A DNA stretch of 35,930 nt from an uncultured Bacilli bacterium (GCA_949439935.1 CASRZA010000005.1:1-35930), one strand, 5' to 3'. Positions 1 to 8,964 are shown, numbered from the stretch's first letter. Translations and numbers: made by a program. The notes: generated from the sequence alone by a model not told the origin.

Positions 1-2
1 AG

Positions 3-95
3 AAATTCGAAAAACTTAAAGAAAAATATTCGGCGAATTTTGTAGAATATTTAGCCTATCATTTGAACATTTTAGAAGAAATGTATGACATGTAA
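3..95 (+). CDS. 3' end of a truncated CDS (…KFEKLKEKYSANFVEYLAYHLNILEEMYDM*), product unknown
   Basis: Open frame from the window edge to TAA at 93-95. Confidence 0.45.
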   Translation, partial: KFEKLKEKYSANFVEYLAYHLNILEEMYDM

Positions 96-109
96 AAATT
101 TTTTCGAAT

Positions 110-136
110 TCTTTTCACTCACACTTTTTAAATTAC
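110..136. repeat. Left copy of 27 bp target-site duplication (TCTTTTCACTCACACTTTTTAAATTAC)
   Basis: Identical to 4928-4954; abuts the outer edge of IS copy 1. Confidence 0.85.
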
Positions 137-926
137 TGTCAATAGTTTTTGAAAATGTCCTAAATTTTTATAAACATAAGCGGAAAAATTTATTCCAATT
201 TCCTTTTGACAAGCAGAAACATTTTATTGATTAAACGTCGTATTAATTATCAATTTTCAAAAAATGAAAATTAATAATTAAACTCCTAAAAAGGTATCAA
301 ATGTTTCTTTACTTGGTCAAAAGTTTTTTCGGCATAAAAATCCGCTTAAACATATTGATGAGAAGTGTGAGACATTTCTATTTGTCTTTGAAAAGAAGAA
401 ACTTTCCATGGATGTGTCATAGGTGGAATGTATTTTTTCTTTTCTTTTTTTTTTTCAGCTATTACTTCATCAAATTCTTTTGAAACTTTTGTATTTCTTT
501 CTAGTTTTTTTAATTCATAAACTTGCTCATCAATAGTTACTAGTAACGCTTCATCAAAGGCTTGTATGACAAGGCATTTTGTTTTAGGAAGAAAGCATTT
601 AAGTTCTCCATTTAGATATGGTTGATAGTATTCATTTTTAAACTTAATAGAGTTTCCATTATCAATTTTTCTAGGAGTAAGAATTGCTAGAGTATAGTTG
701 ATAGTTTCTTTAGACGGTTAATTTGCCGTATGGATAGATTGAGCTTTTTACTAGCTCTGTTTTTATTTCCATTGTGATTAACAAGTTCTTTGATCACATC
801 ATATTTTAATTGTTCATTCATTCTTAATTCAACCTTTCTCATTTCGTCACCTCAAGTGACATATTGTATATTAGTTTTGGGACATAATCAAATACTAACA
901 CTTAAGACATTATCATATACTAATCA
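137..926 (-). mobile_element. Internally deleted ISNCY/IS1202-type insertion sequence, copy 1
   Basis: ~790 bp direct repeat of 4136-4925 (constant offset 3999; one mismatch noticed, 916 T vs 4915 C); encodes transposase N- and C-terminal remnants on minus strand. Confidence 0.85.
346..842 (-). pseudogene. ISNCY-type transposase remnant: N-terminal HTH (MRKVELRMNEQLKYDVIKELVNHNGNKNRASKKLNLSIRQINRLKK, 842-687) joined out of frame to a C-terminal part (TPRKIDNGNSIKFKNEYYQP…YIPPMTHPWKVSSFQR, ~685-346); catalytic core missing
   Basis: Reverse-complement translation; remembered family motifs 'HNGNK.RA…L..S.RQINRL' and 'TPRKIDNG…PPMxHPWK.xSF'. Confidence 0.8.
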
Positions 927-955
927 CTATAAAAAGGCGATTATTAGACTTTTTC

Positions 956-984
956 TTGTCAAAACCCATTATATTGTTTATAAT
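956..984 (+). promoter_or_regulatory. Promoter of cargo gene 1: TTGTCA - 17 nt - TATAAT
   Basis: -35 at 956-961, -10 at 979-984. Confidence 0.75.
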
Positions 985-1009
985 AACACTCAAGAAAAGA
1001 GGAACACTG

Positions 1010-1777
1010 ATGACAAAAACAAAAGTAGATTACTGGGGGTTGAGACATATTTTTAGAAAAAATGGCAATGGAAAAAAGTTCGATAAAGTAATTCTACACG
1101 TTATAAACAGTTTAAATGCGGACTTTATTCGACAAGAAGTATTTCGATGTGTTGAATTCATCGAAGATTTCGAGTTACAAAAAGAAACTATTGACTGTTT
1201 AACAATTATACAGACATATTTGCTTATACGCCTCAAAGCGCAACCGAGGGATTTATTGCTCGCACACCTGGTTCGTTCGGAAGAAGCACGAAAAGAGTTT
1301 AGCGCTTTATACGAAAACGGTAACATCAGTATAATAGGATTCTTTATGGAAATATTTGGGAAAATGCCTTTAAATCAAAGAATAGATTTCCTTTACGAAA
1401 ATGATAGCTATCTGGCATTATTTCGAGAAGCAAAAGAAAAGATACAATCTCTTCAACATTTTGGATATGAAGATTATGAAAATTTTGAAAAAGCCGTAAA
1501 AGAATTTCTCGAATTCATCATAAAAAACGGTTATCCACATCTTTCTTTGGCTATGGATTTGATTCCTTTATTATATGAAAATCGATTTAAGATATTAAAC
1601 GAATGGATTAAAGAAGAAAAAGCACTGGAACTGGACATTTATGCATTGCCCTTTTTAGAGGATACTGTTTCACAGAACGAAGATGACTTGTATATTGAAA
1701 AATTGCAAAAAAGAGGACTAATAGGACCAGAGCACCCCTTAACCATAACTCCGGTTTCCGGTGATGATAAACAATAG
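1010..1777 (+). CDS. Cargo gene 1: uncharacterised, mostly helical ~255 aa protein (MTKTKVDYWGLRHIFRKNGNG…)
   Basis: ORF-track start at 956 overlaps the -35 box; ATG 1010 has an AGAGG-like RBS and follows the promoter. Confidence 0.8.
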   Translation: MTKTKVDYWGLRHIFRKNGNGKKFDKVILHVINSLNADFIRQEVFRCVEFIEDFELQKETIDCLTIIQTYLLIRLKAQPRDLLLAHLVRSEEARKEFSALYENGNISIIGFFMEIFGKMPLNQRIDFLYENDSYLALFREAKEKIQSLQHFGYEDYENFEKAVKEFLEFIIKNGYPHLSLAMDLIPLLYENRFKILNEWIKEEKALELDIYALPFLEDTVSQNEDDLYIEKLQKRGLIGPEHPLTITPVSGDDKQ

Positions 1778-1795
1778 AAGAAAAAAGTATATAAT

Positions 1796-1815
1796 GGAGT
1801 GATATGCTCCTTTTT
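1796..1815 (+). terminator. Rho-independent terminator after cargo gene 1 (GGAG…CTCC-TTTTT)
   Basis: Stem-loop followed by T run. Confidence 0.6.
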
Positions 1816-2460
1816 GTTTTAATACAATTTATAAAAAAATACGCTCTGTTCTAGATTGTAAGGGGTGAGTAATCATAATCTGCATAGACAGTGCTAAAAT
1901 CAATACCTGATGTATTATCATAAATGTTACTTGATGTGACATTACATTTTTTTTCAATTGATTTTTTCATCATGGCTAAAGGCTGTTTCAAAATTTGAGT
2001 AGTATAATTTATAAGATTTTGAAAATATGAGAGTAAGAACCATAAAGAGTATGAATAACTTAAATATGATGCTTACAATACATTTAGGGCATATAGCCTT
2101 TATAGCAGATAAAATCAACAAGAATCTACTTACGATAAAGATAATATATGCAAGTAAATCACTTAAGCAAAAAAGCATAGTGTGGTTAAGTCAAATAGCA
2201 AAAGGTATAAAAAATATATTAGCCTATGCTCATGATGGTCTTAAACAATGGCAACATATAGAAAAAAGTGAGTTTATTCAGTTAGAATTGAGGCTATAGT
2301 CATAATCTAATCTTATATTAGAAAAAACGGGCACTTCAAGTGTCCGAGCATATCGTGAAATAATTTTTATTTTCTCAATATTGTCAACATTAATTTTTAT
2401 TTTTTTATGGTCGAGCTCCCATGTTTTTCAGAAAATACCTAAACTTAAATTTTTAAGGAC

Positions 2461-2488
2461 TTGACGGTTTCAAGAAAAACTGTATAAT
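2461..2488 (+). promoter_or_regulatory. Promoter of cargo gene 2: TTGACG - 16 nt - TATAAT
   Basis: -35 at 2461-2466, -10 at 2483-2488. Confidence 0.75.
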
Positions 2489-2511
2489 ATTTGAAAAAGG
2501 AAGCGGTACGT

Positions 2512-4035
2512 ATGCAATATTATCTAACGAAAGGCCATAACGATGGAGAAATAATCATATATAAGAGAAATAAAAGTGGTATTGTAGAAGCTTATACAAA
2601 TACTGAGTTTGAAGAGCCATTGGTAAAATACATGACTCTTCCATATCTTGAGTTTCAAAGAAGATGGAAAGCTAACATCGATTCTGGTGATTTCGTTGAA
2701 GAATTTAAATTTGAAGATGGCATTCTGCATACGGAGTGTTTTATATTTTCTAAAAGTAGTGCAGAGTACTCTTTTGAAACATGGGACTATGAAATTGCAC
2801 TCAGTCTTTATCAAGACGAAGTCTTTAAAGCTATCCTGGATTCACTGTTAAAAGATTATGCAGAGGTATCCGAGAAAACAAAGGAAAATATAAAAAATCT
2901 AAAATCTAACATCAAGAAAATAGGTACCTATTTGAATGCTATATGGGCTTATTTTAAAAATGGTAATTTGGGACAACGCGATGAGTCTTTTATAAGCGAA
3001 CTGTATGATTATATCATTAATAATAGAGAAGGATTAAGAGATTTTTTTGGTAAAGAGATAATGAAAATTAGACATCCGTTTCGAAGTTTTTTTGGTAAAG
3101 AGAATTTTATGGTAACTATGGTCCTTTCATTCATTTGTTCTTTGATAAGCTTGTTTTTTAGTATGCTTTTGGGTTTTATGGATGATTGGATACTTGTTAA
3201 AATTTCTGCAGGATGTGTGGCTCTAAGTTTAGGTGGAGTTCTCGGTGGAGGATTCGCATTAAACAACAATTTCGTCAATGATTCTTTCGAAAAACTGTAT
3301 AGTGAACTAGTAGATGCTGTGGGGAAAGAAAAAGAAAAAACCGAAAATCTAAGTGTCACTCTCGACGAAAAGGATTTGACCCAAGAAGCTTTTTTAAGAT
3401 GTATCAAAAAGGCGAGCTCTTATATGGACAAACATCGTGAAGCCGATTTTTCTTGTGAAGCGCAGGCGTTGTATCATCTAGTACAAGACTATAAAGAAGC
3501 TTTAAAAAAAGGGGAAGTCGACAGATTTCAATTTTTAAGTACGTTGACAAAACTTGAGCTAAGTATTTACTCGAAATCGGCGTCTGACTCTATGAAATAT
3601 GCCTCTGTTAAGGAGTATATGGAGCAGAGATTAGAAGACCGATTGGAGTTTTTAGGACTTTCAGAAATTGCGAATATCAAAGACGGAAATCTCAAGGATG
3701 TTTATAATACGATTAAAAGGGTTTTAAGTTTTCCTTATGACGGGTGTGAAAGAGAAATCGTAGAGCTATTTCAAATAGCAAAAGACTATGTCGAAGAAAT
3801 GCAAGGAACCGAACCGAGTAGTACATTCGGTTGTACTCCAGCATCGGGGAAAATGATTAAAAGAGTTGCTCAGGTGGAACAGCGTATCGTAGAAGGTATA
3901 AACCGTTTCATCGACCATTCCAATTTAACAGAAGATTTAGTAGCGATACAAAGGGCTTTAACTACAGCGGGTATCGAAGCAACAACTGAGGAGTCTTCTC
4001 ACGAACCAGTGACAGGAACTCCTATGCAAATGTAA
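2512..4035 (+). CDS. Cargo gene 2: uncharacterised 507 aa protein with charged/helical arms and a central transmembrane hairpin (FMVTMVLSFICSLISLFFSMLLGFMDDWILVKISAGCVALSLGGVLGGGFAL)
   Basis: Long ORF; ATG 2512 preceded by AAAAGGAAG; upstream TTG 2491 is too close to the -10 to be the start. Confidence 0.85.
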   Translation: MQYYLTKGHNDGEIIIYKRNKSGIVEAYTNTEFEEPLVKYMTLPYLEFQRRWKANIDSGDFVEEFKFEDGILHTECFIFSKSSAEYSFETWDYEIALSLYQDEVFKAILDSLLKDYAEVSEKTKENIKNLKSNIKKIGTYLNAIWAYFKNGNLGQRDESFISELYDYIINNREGLRDFFGKEIMKIRHPFRSFFGKENFMVTMVLSFICSLISLFFSMLLGFMDDWILVKISAGCVALSLGGVLGGGFALNNNFVNDSFEKLYSELVDAVGKEKEKTENLSVTLDEKDLTQEAFLRCIKKASSYMDKHREADFSCEAQALYHLVQDYKEALKKGEVDRFQFLSTLTKLELSIYSKSASDSMKYASVKEYMEQRLEDRLEFLGLSEIANIKDGNLKDVYNTIKRVLSFPYDGCEREIVELFQIAKDYVEEMQGTEPSSTFGCTPASGKMIKRVAQVEQRIVEGINRFIDHSNLTEDLVAIQRALTTAGIEATTEESSHEPVTGTPMQM

Positions 4036-4036
4036 A

Positions 4037-4069
4037 AGATTTTCTAATTTTAAATTAGAATCTTTTTTC
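4037..4069 (+). terminator. Terminator after cargo gene 2 (AAGATTTTCTAATTT TAAATTAGAATCTTTTTT)
   Basis: Long inverted repeat plus T run. Confidence 0.75.
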
Positions 4070-4135
4070 TTTAAAGAGAAATGTCTAGAAGCTTTCTTTT
4101 TGGCGATTTGGCGTGGTTCCTTGGACGATTTTTGT

Positions 4136-4925
4136 TGTCAATAGTTTTTGAAAATGTCCTAAATTTTTATAAACATAAGCGGAAAAATTTATTCCAATTT
4201 CCTTTTGACAAGCAGAAACATTTTATTGATTAAACGTCGTATTAATTATCAATTTTCAAAAAATGAAAATTAATAATTAAACTCCTAAAAAGGTATCAAA
4301 TGTTTCTTTACTTGGTCAAAAGTTTTTTCGGCATAAAAATCCGCTTAAACATATTGATGAGAAGTGTGAGACATTTCTATTTGTCTTTGAAAAGAAGAAA
4401 CTTTCCATGGATGTGTCATAGGTGGAATGTATTTTTTCTTTTCTTTTTTTTTTTCAGCTATTACTTCATCAAATTCTTTTGAAACTTTTGTATTTCTTTC
4501 TAGTTTTTTTAATTCATAAACTTGCTCATCAATAGTTACTAGTAACGCTTCATCAAAGGCTTGTATGACAAGGCATTTTGTTTTAGGAAGAAAGCATTTA
4601 AGTTCTCCATTTAGATATGGTTGATAGTATTCATTTTTAAACTTAATAGAGTTTCCATTATCAATTTTTCTAGGAGTAAGAATTGCTAGAGTATAGTTGA
4701 TAGTTTCTTTAGACGGTTAATTTGCCGTATGGATAGATTGAGCTTTTTACTAGCTCTGTTTTTATTTCCATTGTGATTAACAAGTTCTTTGATCACATCA
4801 TATTTTAATTGTTCATTCATTCTTAATTCAACCTTTCTCATTTCGTCACCTCAAGTGACATATTGTATATTAGTTTTGGGACATAATCAAATACTAACAC
4901 TTAAGACATTATCACATACTAATCA
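4136..4925 (-). mobile_element. Internally deleted ISNCY/IS1202-type insertion sequence, copy 2
   Basis: Direct repeat of 137-926. Confidence 0.85.
4345..4841 (-). pseudogene. ISNCY-type transposase remnant, same internal deletion as copy 1
   Basis: Identical coding remnant at offset 3999. Confidence 0.8.
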
Positions 4926-4927
4926 AA

Positions 4928-4954
4928 TCTTTTCACTCACACTTTTTAAATTAC
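4928..4954. repeat. Right copy of 27 bp target-site duplication
   Basis: Identical to 110-136. Confidence 0.85.
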
Positions 4955-4983
4955 TTGTAATTTAGATGGCATTCTATTATAAT
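4955..4983 (+). promoter_or_regulatory. mutS promoter: TTGTAA - 17 nt - TATAAT
   Basis: -35 at 4955-4960 and -10 at 4978-4983, upstream of mutS. Confidence 0.65.
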
Positions 4984-5006
4984 AATTAATCGATGAGGTA
5001 CAGACT

Positions 5007-7559
5007 ATGAAAATGAGCGAAGTAAACTATGAAGAATTGAGCCCGATGATGAGGCAATATTATGATATTAAAAAGAATTACCAAGGGATTCTTCTTTTTT
5101 ACCGTCTCGGAGATTTTTATGAATTATTTTTTGAAGATGCTGAAATCGTCAGTAGGGAACTAGGCCTTACATTGACGGGAAAAAATGCCGGTTTAAAAGA
5201 ACGAATTCCGATGTGTGGAGCACCACACCATTCGATTAAAACCTATATTCAAGAAGCTTTGAGTAAAGGATTCAAAGTCGCGATATGCGAACAGATGGAA
5301 GATCCAAAAACGACCAAAGGCATGGTCAAAAGAGAAGTGACTGAAGTCATAAGTAAAGGAACGATGACTGATCTAGAATTTTTAGATAACAAAGACTTTA
5401 ACTACTTGGGAAGCATTTTAGAATACCCTTCTAGTTTTGTAGTGACGTATGCTGACATCTCGACAGGAGAACTGAACACCTGTACTATCGATAAAGATGA
5501 AACTAAATTGTTAAATATAATCATCAACAATGGATTTAAAGAAGTTGTCATGAACAACGAAGTAAATGCAAAATTAGAAAACACGCTTAAAAATGTATAT
5601 GGAATAGATACTTCGCGTTTCGATGAACTTTACGATAAAGAGCTTCCATTTACTGAAGGTCTCGATCTAAAAAGCATCAAGGGAATACGACATATCTTAT
5701 ATTATCTATGTATAATCGAACTAAAAGACATAAGTCATTTTGATAAAGTCAACGTTCAAGATGCAGATGAATATTTAAACATGGATATCCACACTATAAG
5801 AAACTTAGAGTTATTTGAGACTCTCAGGATGAAAGAAAGACAAAATTCATTGTTGTGGTTGATCGACAAATGTAAGACGAGCATGGGTTCTAGACGCCTT
5901 AAAGCATGGATGTTGAAACCTTTAAGAAATAAAAGTAAAATTGAAGCTCGATACGATAAAGTTGCAAAATTGAATGAAAGCTTTCTAGAAAGAAGCGAAC
6001 TCTTGGACGCTTTATACGAGGTTTATGACATCGAGAGGTTATGTGGAAAAATCACGTGTGGAAGTGCAAACGCTCGGGATCTTTTGCAACTAAAAAACTC
6101 TTTAAGAGTACTTCCCACTATAAAAATGTTGATCGAAAAGCTAGAGTTTGAATACAATATAGACACTTTTGAAGAACTGTTCCAGTCGATAGAAAATGGA
6201 ATAAACGAAGATGCTCCCATCACTCTTCGTGACGGATATTTAATAAAAGACGGCTATGACGTTGAACTAGACGAACTAAAAAAAATTCGTTCAGGTGGAA
6301 AAGATTTTATAAGTTCTATTGAACAAAAGGCCAAAGAGCTGACGGGAATTCAAAATTTAAAAGTCGGTTATAACAAAGTATTCGGTTATTTCATAGAAGT
6401 TACCAATTCCAACAAAGACAAAATAAAAGATGAATTCGGTTGGATTAGAAAACAGACTCTCGTAAACGCAGAGAGGTACATAAGTCCCGAATTAAAAGAA
6501 AAAGAGAGTTTGATACTCAATGCGGAAGAAAAGATCATAGAATTAGAATATTCGCTTTTCACCGAAATACGTTCTAAGGCAAAAAAACAAGTGCATAAAC
6601 TTATGAATTTAGCCCAAAACATAAGTGAAATAGATGCTCTAGTAAGCCTATCTATTGCCAGTGAAGAATTGAGATTATCAAGACCGATCTTAAACGACAA
6701 CAATGTCGTCGATATAAAAAATGGAAGACACCCAGTTGTCGAACACGTAAGTGACAAAGAGTATGTGCCAAATGACATAAAAATGCCGAATGAAATAGAT
6801 ACTCTCCTCATCACGGGACCGAATATGAGCGGAAAAAGCACTTACATGAGGGAGATGGCGATCATAGTAATCTTAGCTCAAATGGGGTCGTTCGTACCTG
6901 CCGATCGAGCTGACATTCCTATCTTCGATAAGATTTTTACGAGAATTGGCGCATCCGACGATTTAGTAAGTGGAGAAAGTACGTTCATGGTCGAGATGAA
7001 AGAAGCGAACAACGCCATCTCGGGAGCAACGAAAGACAGCCTTATCCTCTTCGACGAACTCGGTCGTGGAACCGCCACGTACGACGGCATGAGTTTGGCG
7101 GCCTCTATCCTCGAATATATCAATAAAAAAATAAAGTGTAAGACGATGTTTTCTACACACTATCACGAACTTACTATATTAGAAAACGAAATTTCGACTA
7201 TCAAAAACGTCCACGTAAGTGCTAAAGAACAAGACGGAAACGTATATTTCTTACACAAGATCGAAAACGGTCCAGTTGACAAGAGTTACGGCATACACGT
7301 TGCAAAACTTGCGGGACTGCCAAGCTCCTTAATCGAAAGAGCTAATGAAATTTTAGAAGATTATGAGAAAAAAGATCAAAGCATCAAGAATGACACGAGT
7401 CAAATCAGTTTCGATTTTGAAGAAAAAACAAAACCTACTACAGGCATCTCAAATAAACTGAAAGACTATATCGAATCGCTAGATCCGAACTCTATATCTC
7501 CAAAAGAGGCTTTGGATATCGTATACATTATAAAAGAACTGTCGAATGAAAATGAGTGA
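5007..7559 (+). CDS. mutS: DNA mismatch repair protein MutS
   Basis: MMRQYYDIKKNYQ…LLFYRLGDFYELFFEDA N-terminus; Walker A TGPNMSGKSTYMRE; FDELGRGTATYDG. Confidence 0.98.
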   Translation: MKMSEVNYEELSPMMRQYYDIKKNYQGILLFYRLGDFYELFFEDAEIVSRELGLTLTGKNAGLKERIPMCGAPHHSIKTYIQEALSKGFKVAICEQMEDPKTTKGMVKREVTEVISKGTMTDLEFLDNKDFNYLGSILEYPSSFVVTYADISTGELNTCTIDKDETKLLNIIINNGFKEVVMNNEVNAKLENTLKNVYGIDTSRFDELYDKELPFTEGLDLKSIKGIRHILYYLCIIELKDISHFDKVNVQDADEYLNMDIHTIRNLELFETLRMKERQNSLLWLIDKCKTSMGSRRLKAWMLKPLRNKSKIEARYDKVAKLNESFLERSELLDALYEVYDIERLCGKITCGSANARDLLQLKNSLRVLPTIKMLIEKLEFEYNIDTFEELFQSIENGINEDAPITLRDGYLIKDGYDVELDELKKIRSGGKDFISSIEQKAKELTGIQNLKVGYNKVFGYFIEVTNSNKDKIKDEFGWIRKQTLVNAERYISPELKEKESLILNAEEKIIELEYSLFTEIRSKAKKQVHKLMNLAQNISEIDALVSLSIASEELRLSRPILNDNNVVDIKNGRHPVVEHVSDKEYVPNDIKMPNEIDTLLITGPNMSGKSTYMREMAIIVILAQMGSFVPADRADIPIFDKIFTRIGASDDLVSGESTFMVEMKEANNAISGATKDSLILFDELGRGTATYDGMSLAASILEYINKKIKCKTMFSTHYHELTILENEISTIKNVHVSAKEQDGNVYFLHKIENGPVDKSYGIHVAKLAGLPSSLIERANEILEDYEKKDQSIKNDTSQISFDFEEKTKPTTGISNKLKDYIESLDPNSISPKEALDIVYIIKELSNENE

Positions 7560-7573
7560 ATTTTTGTAAAGCA

Positions 7574-7595
7574 AGCGTCTAACGTGACGCTTTTA
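7574..7595 (+). terminator. Terminator after mutS (AGCGTC taacgt GACGCT TTT)
   Basis: Perfect stem plus T run. Confidence 0.65.
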
Positions 7596-7625
7596 TTGAC
7601 ACTTATTAGAAAACACTGTTATAAT
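7596..7625 (+). promoter_or_regulatory. Consensus promoter TTGACA - 18 nt - TATAAT
   Basis: Exact -35 and -10 hexamers upstream of the 7648 ORF. Confidence 0.75.
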
Positions 7626-7647
7626 CAAAAATAGGAGGAAGTTTAAA

Positions 7648-8658
7648 ATGGGATTTTTCAACAGTTTAGTAAATAACGTAGTAGATGCTGGTAAAAAGTT
7701 AATAAATAAGGGTGAAGGGCAAAGCAACCCAGGTGGAACAGATCTTGGAATGGGAAATCAAGCCAGTACGTTCAGCGACATTCAAGCTGCTAGCAATATG
7801 AATGCTGCGGCGAATGTAGTTCAAAACAACTCAAATGTTGCAGGACCTTCAATGCCACCTCAACCAGATGCACAAATGCAAAATGGTTCTGGCATTCCTG
7901 TAATGCCACCGATGCAAGATACAGCAGGTACGACTTCAGGAGGATATTCGCAGCCAGAAAAGAGTATTAACCCTTACGAAATGAACCAAGGTACTGTAGG
8001 AACAACTGGCCCAGCAGTAAATCCTTTTGCAAATGGACCTACTAATCAGATGCCACCGATGCCGAATGGAACGAACGGAATGAGCAATTCCTACGACCAA
8101 TTTGCCATGCAAAATCAGAGTATGAACCAGATGCCAAATATGGGTATCCAAAACATGGAAGGTATGCAGAGTACTAACATGGTGAATCAAAATCCGATGG
8201 TAGGCATGAATATGACGACCGGCCAAGGCTTCGATGCGATGCAAAACCCACAGATGGTTATGCCAGATATGCAAACTGCCAACATGCCCACTGATCAAGC
8301 ACAGAATCCATCACAAAATTCATTTATGCCTAAAGATGAAACCGCAATACAACAAGGTCCTAAACCTGCATTCTTTGTTCCACAAGAGGCAAGTTTACAA
8401 ATGCCAGCAGAGCCGCCACAAGCACCCGCTGAACCGATAGGTCAACAATCAAATATGGGTGTACAACCTTCTGTAGGACAGATGAATGCTATGCCGGGTA
8501 TGGAAGCACCTATCCCTCAACAAAACCCAGCTTTTATAGATAATCAGAGTCAACCTCAGATGACAGGAACGAACAACTTCATAAATGACGGTTTTCCACA
8601 ATCAAACTTTAACGATGTCGGTTCGACAGACAATTCGACAAACAATTGGGGAGCATAA
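7648..8658 (+). CDS. Low-complexity Met/Asn/Gln/Pro-rich, probably disordered 336 aa protein with N-terminal amphipathic segment
   Basis: ORF with AGGAGG RBS and consensus promoter; strongly biased composition. Confidence 0.85.
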   Translation: MGFFNSLVNNVVDAGKKLINKGEGQSNPGGTDLGMGNQASTFSDIQAASNMNAAANVVQNNSNVAGPSMPPQPDAQMQNGSGIPVMPPMQDTAGTTSGGYSQPEKSINPYEMNQGTVGTTGPAVNPFANGPTNQMPPMPNGTNGMSNSYDQFAMQNQSMNQMPNMGIQNMEGMQSTNMVNQNPMVGMNMTTGQGFDAMQNPQMVMPDMQTANMPTDQAQNPSQNSFMPKDETAIQQGPKPAFFVPQEASLQMPAEPPQAPAEPIGQQSNMGVQPSVGQMNAMPGMEAPIPQQNPAFIDNQSQPQMTGTNNFINDGFPQSNFNDVGSTDNSTNNWGA

Positions 8659-8727
8659 AACTCTTCTTTTTTTCAAAGATCTTGATAATATGAATTTTAT
8701 ATGATAAAATCAGTTTATAAATTTTTG

Positions 8728-8919
8728 ACGGAAGACACGATTTTAATAGGCTAGAGACAAAAGAGATTTAGTGGATGGTGCAAACTAAACTGGCTTGTTA
8801 AGATTACTACTTCTCGAAAGAGCTAATAAGCTACGAATAACTCCCGTTAAAGAGTATAAAAGTTAAATAATAGGATGGTACCGTGCATTTAAACGCACTC
8901 CTTGAGTACTGTCCTTTTT
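8728..8919 (+). promoter_or_regulatory. T-box leader of thrS with antiterminator/terminator
   Basis: AGGA-TGGTACC-GTGC…GCAC-TCCT antiterminator with T-box bulge; competing terminator AGGATGGTAC (8872-8881)/GTACTGTCCT (8906-8915)+TTTT; start boundary approximate. Confidence 0.88.
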
Positions 8920-8964
8920 GTTTACCAAAGTCAAAAATTTAAATGCCGAAAAGGAGGCGAATTC

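Noticed and set aside
301-483. 60 aa ORF present twice (301-483 and 4300-4482)
   Set aside because: Antisense to the transposase remnant in the IS copies; no RBS.
2491-2511. TTG 2491 as start of cargo gene 2
   Set aside because: Lies 2 nt after the -10 box, so it would precede or coincide with the transcription start; ATG 2512 has an RBS.
6386-6841. Minus-strand ORF inside mutS
   Set aside because: Shadow of a conserved coding gene; other antisense ORFs in housekeeping genes rejected for the same reason.
7936-8298. His-rich minus-strand ORF
   Set aside because: His comes from reverse-complemented Met codons (CAT) of the + strand Met-rich gene.
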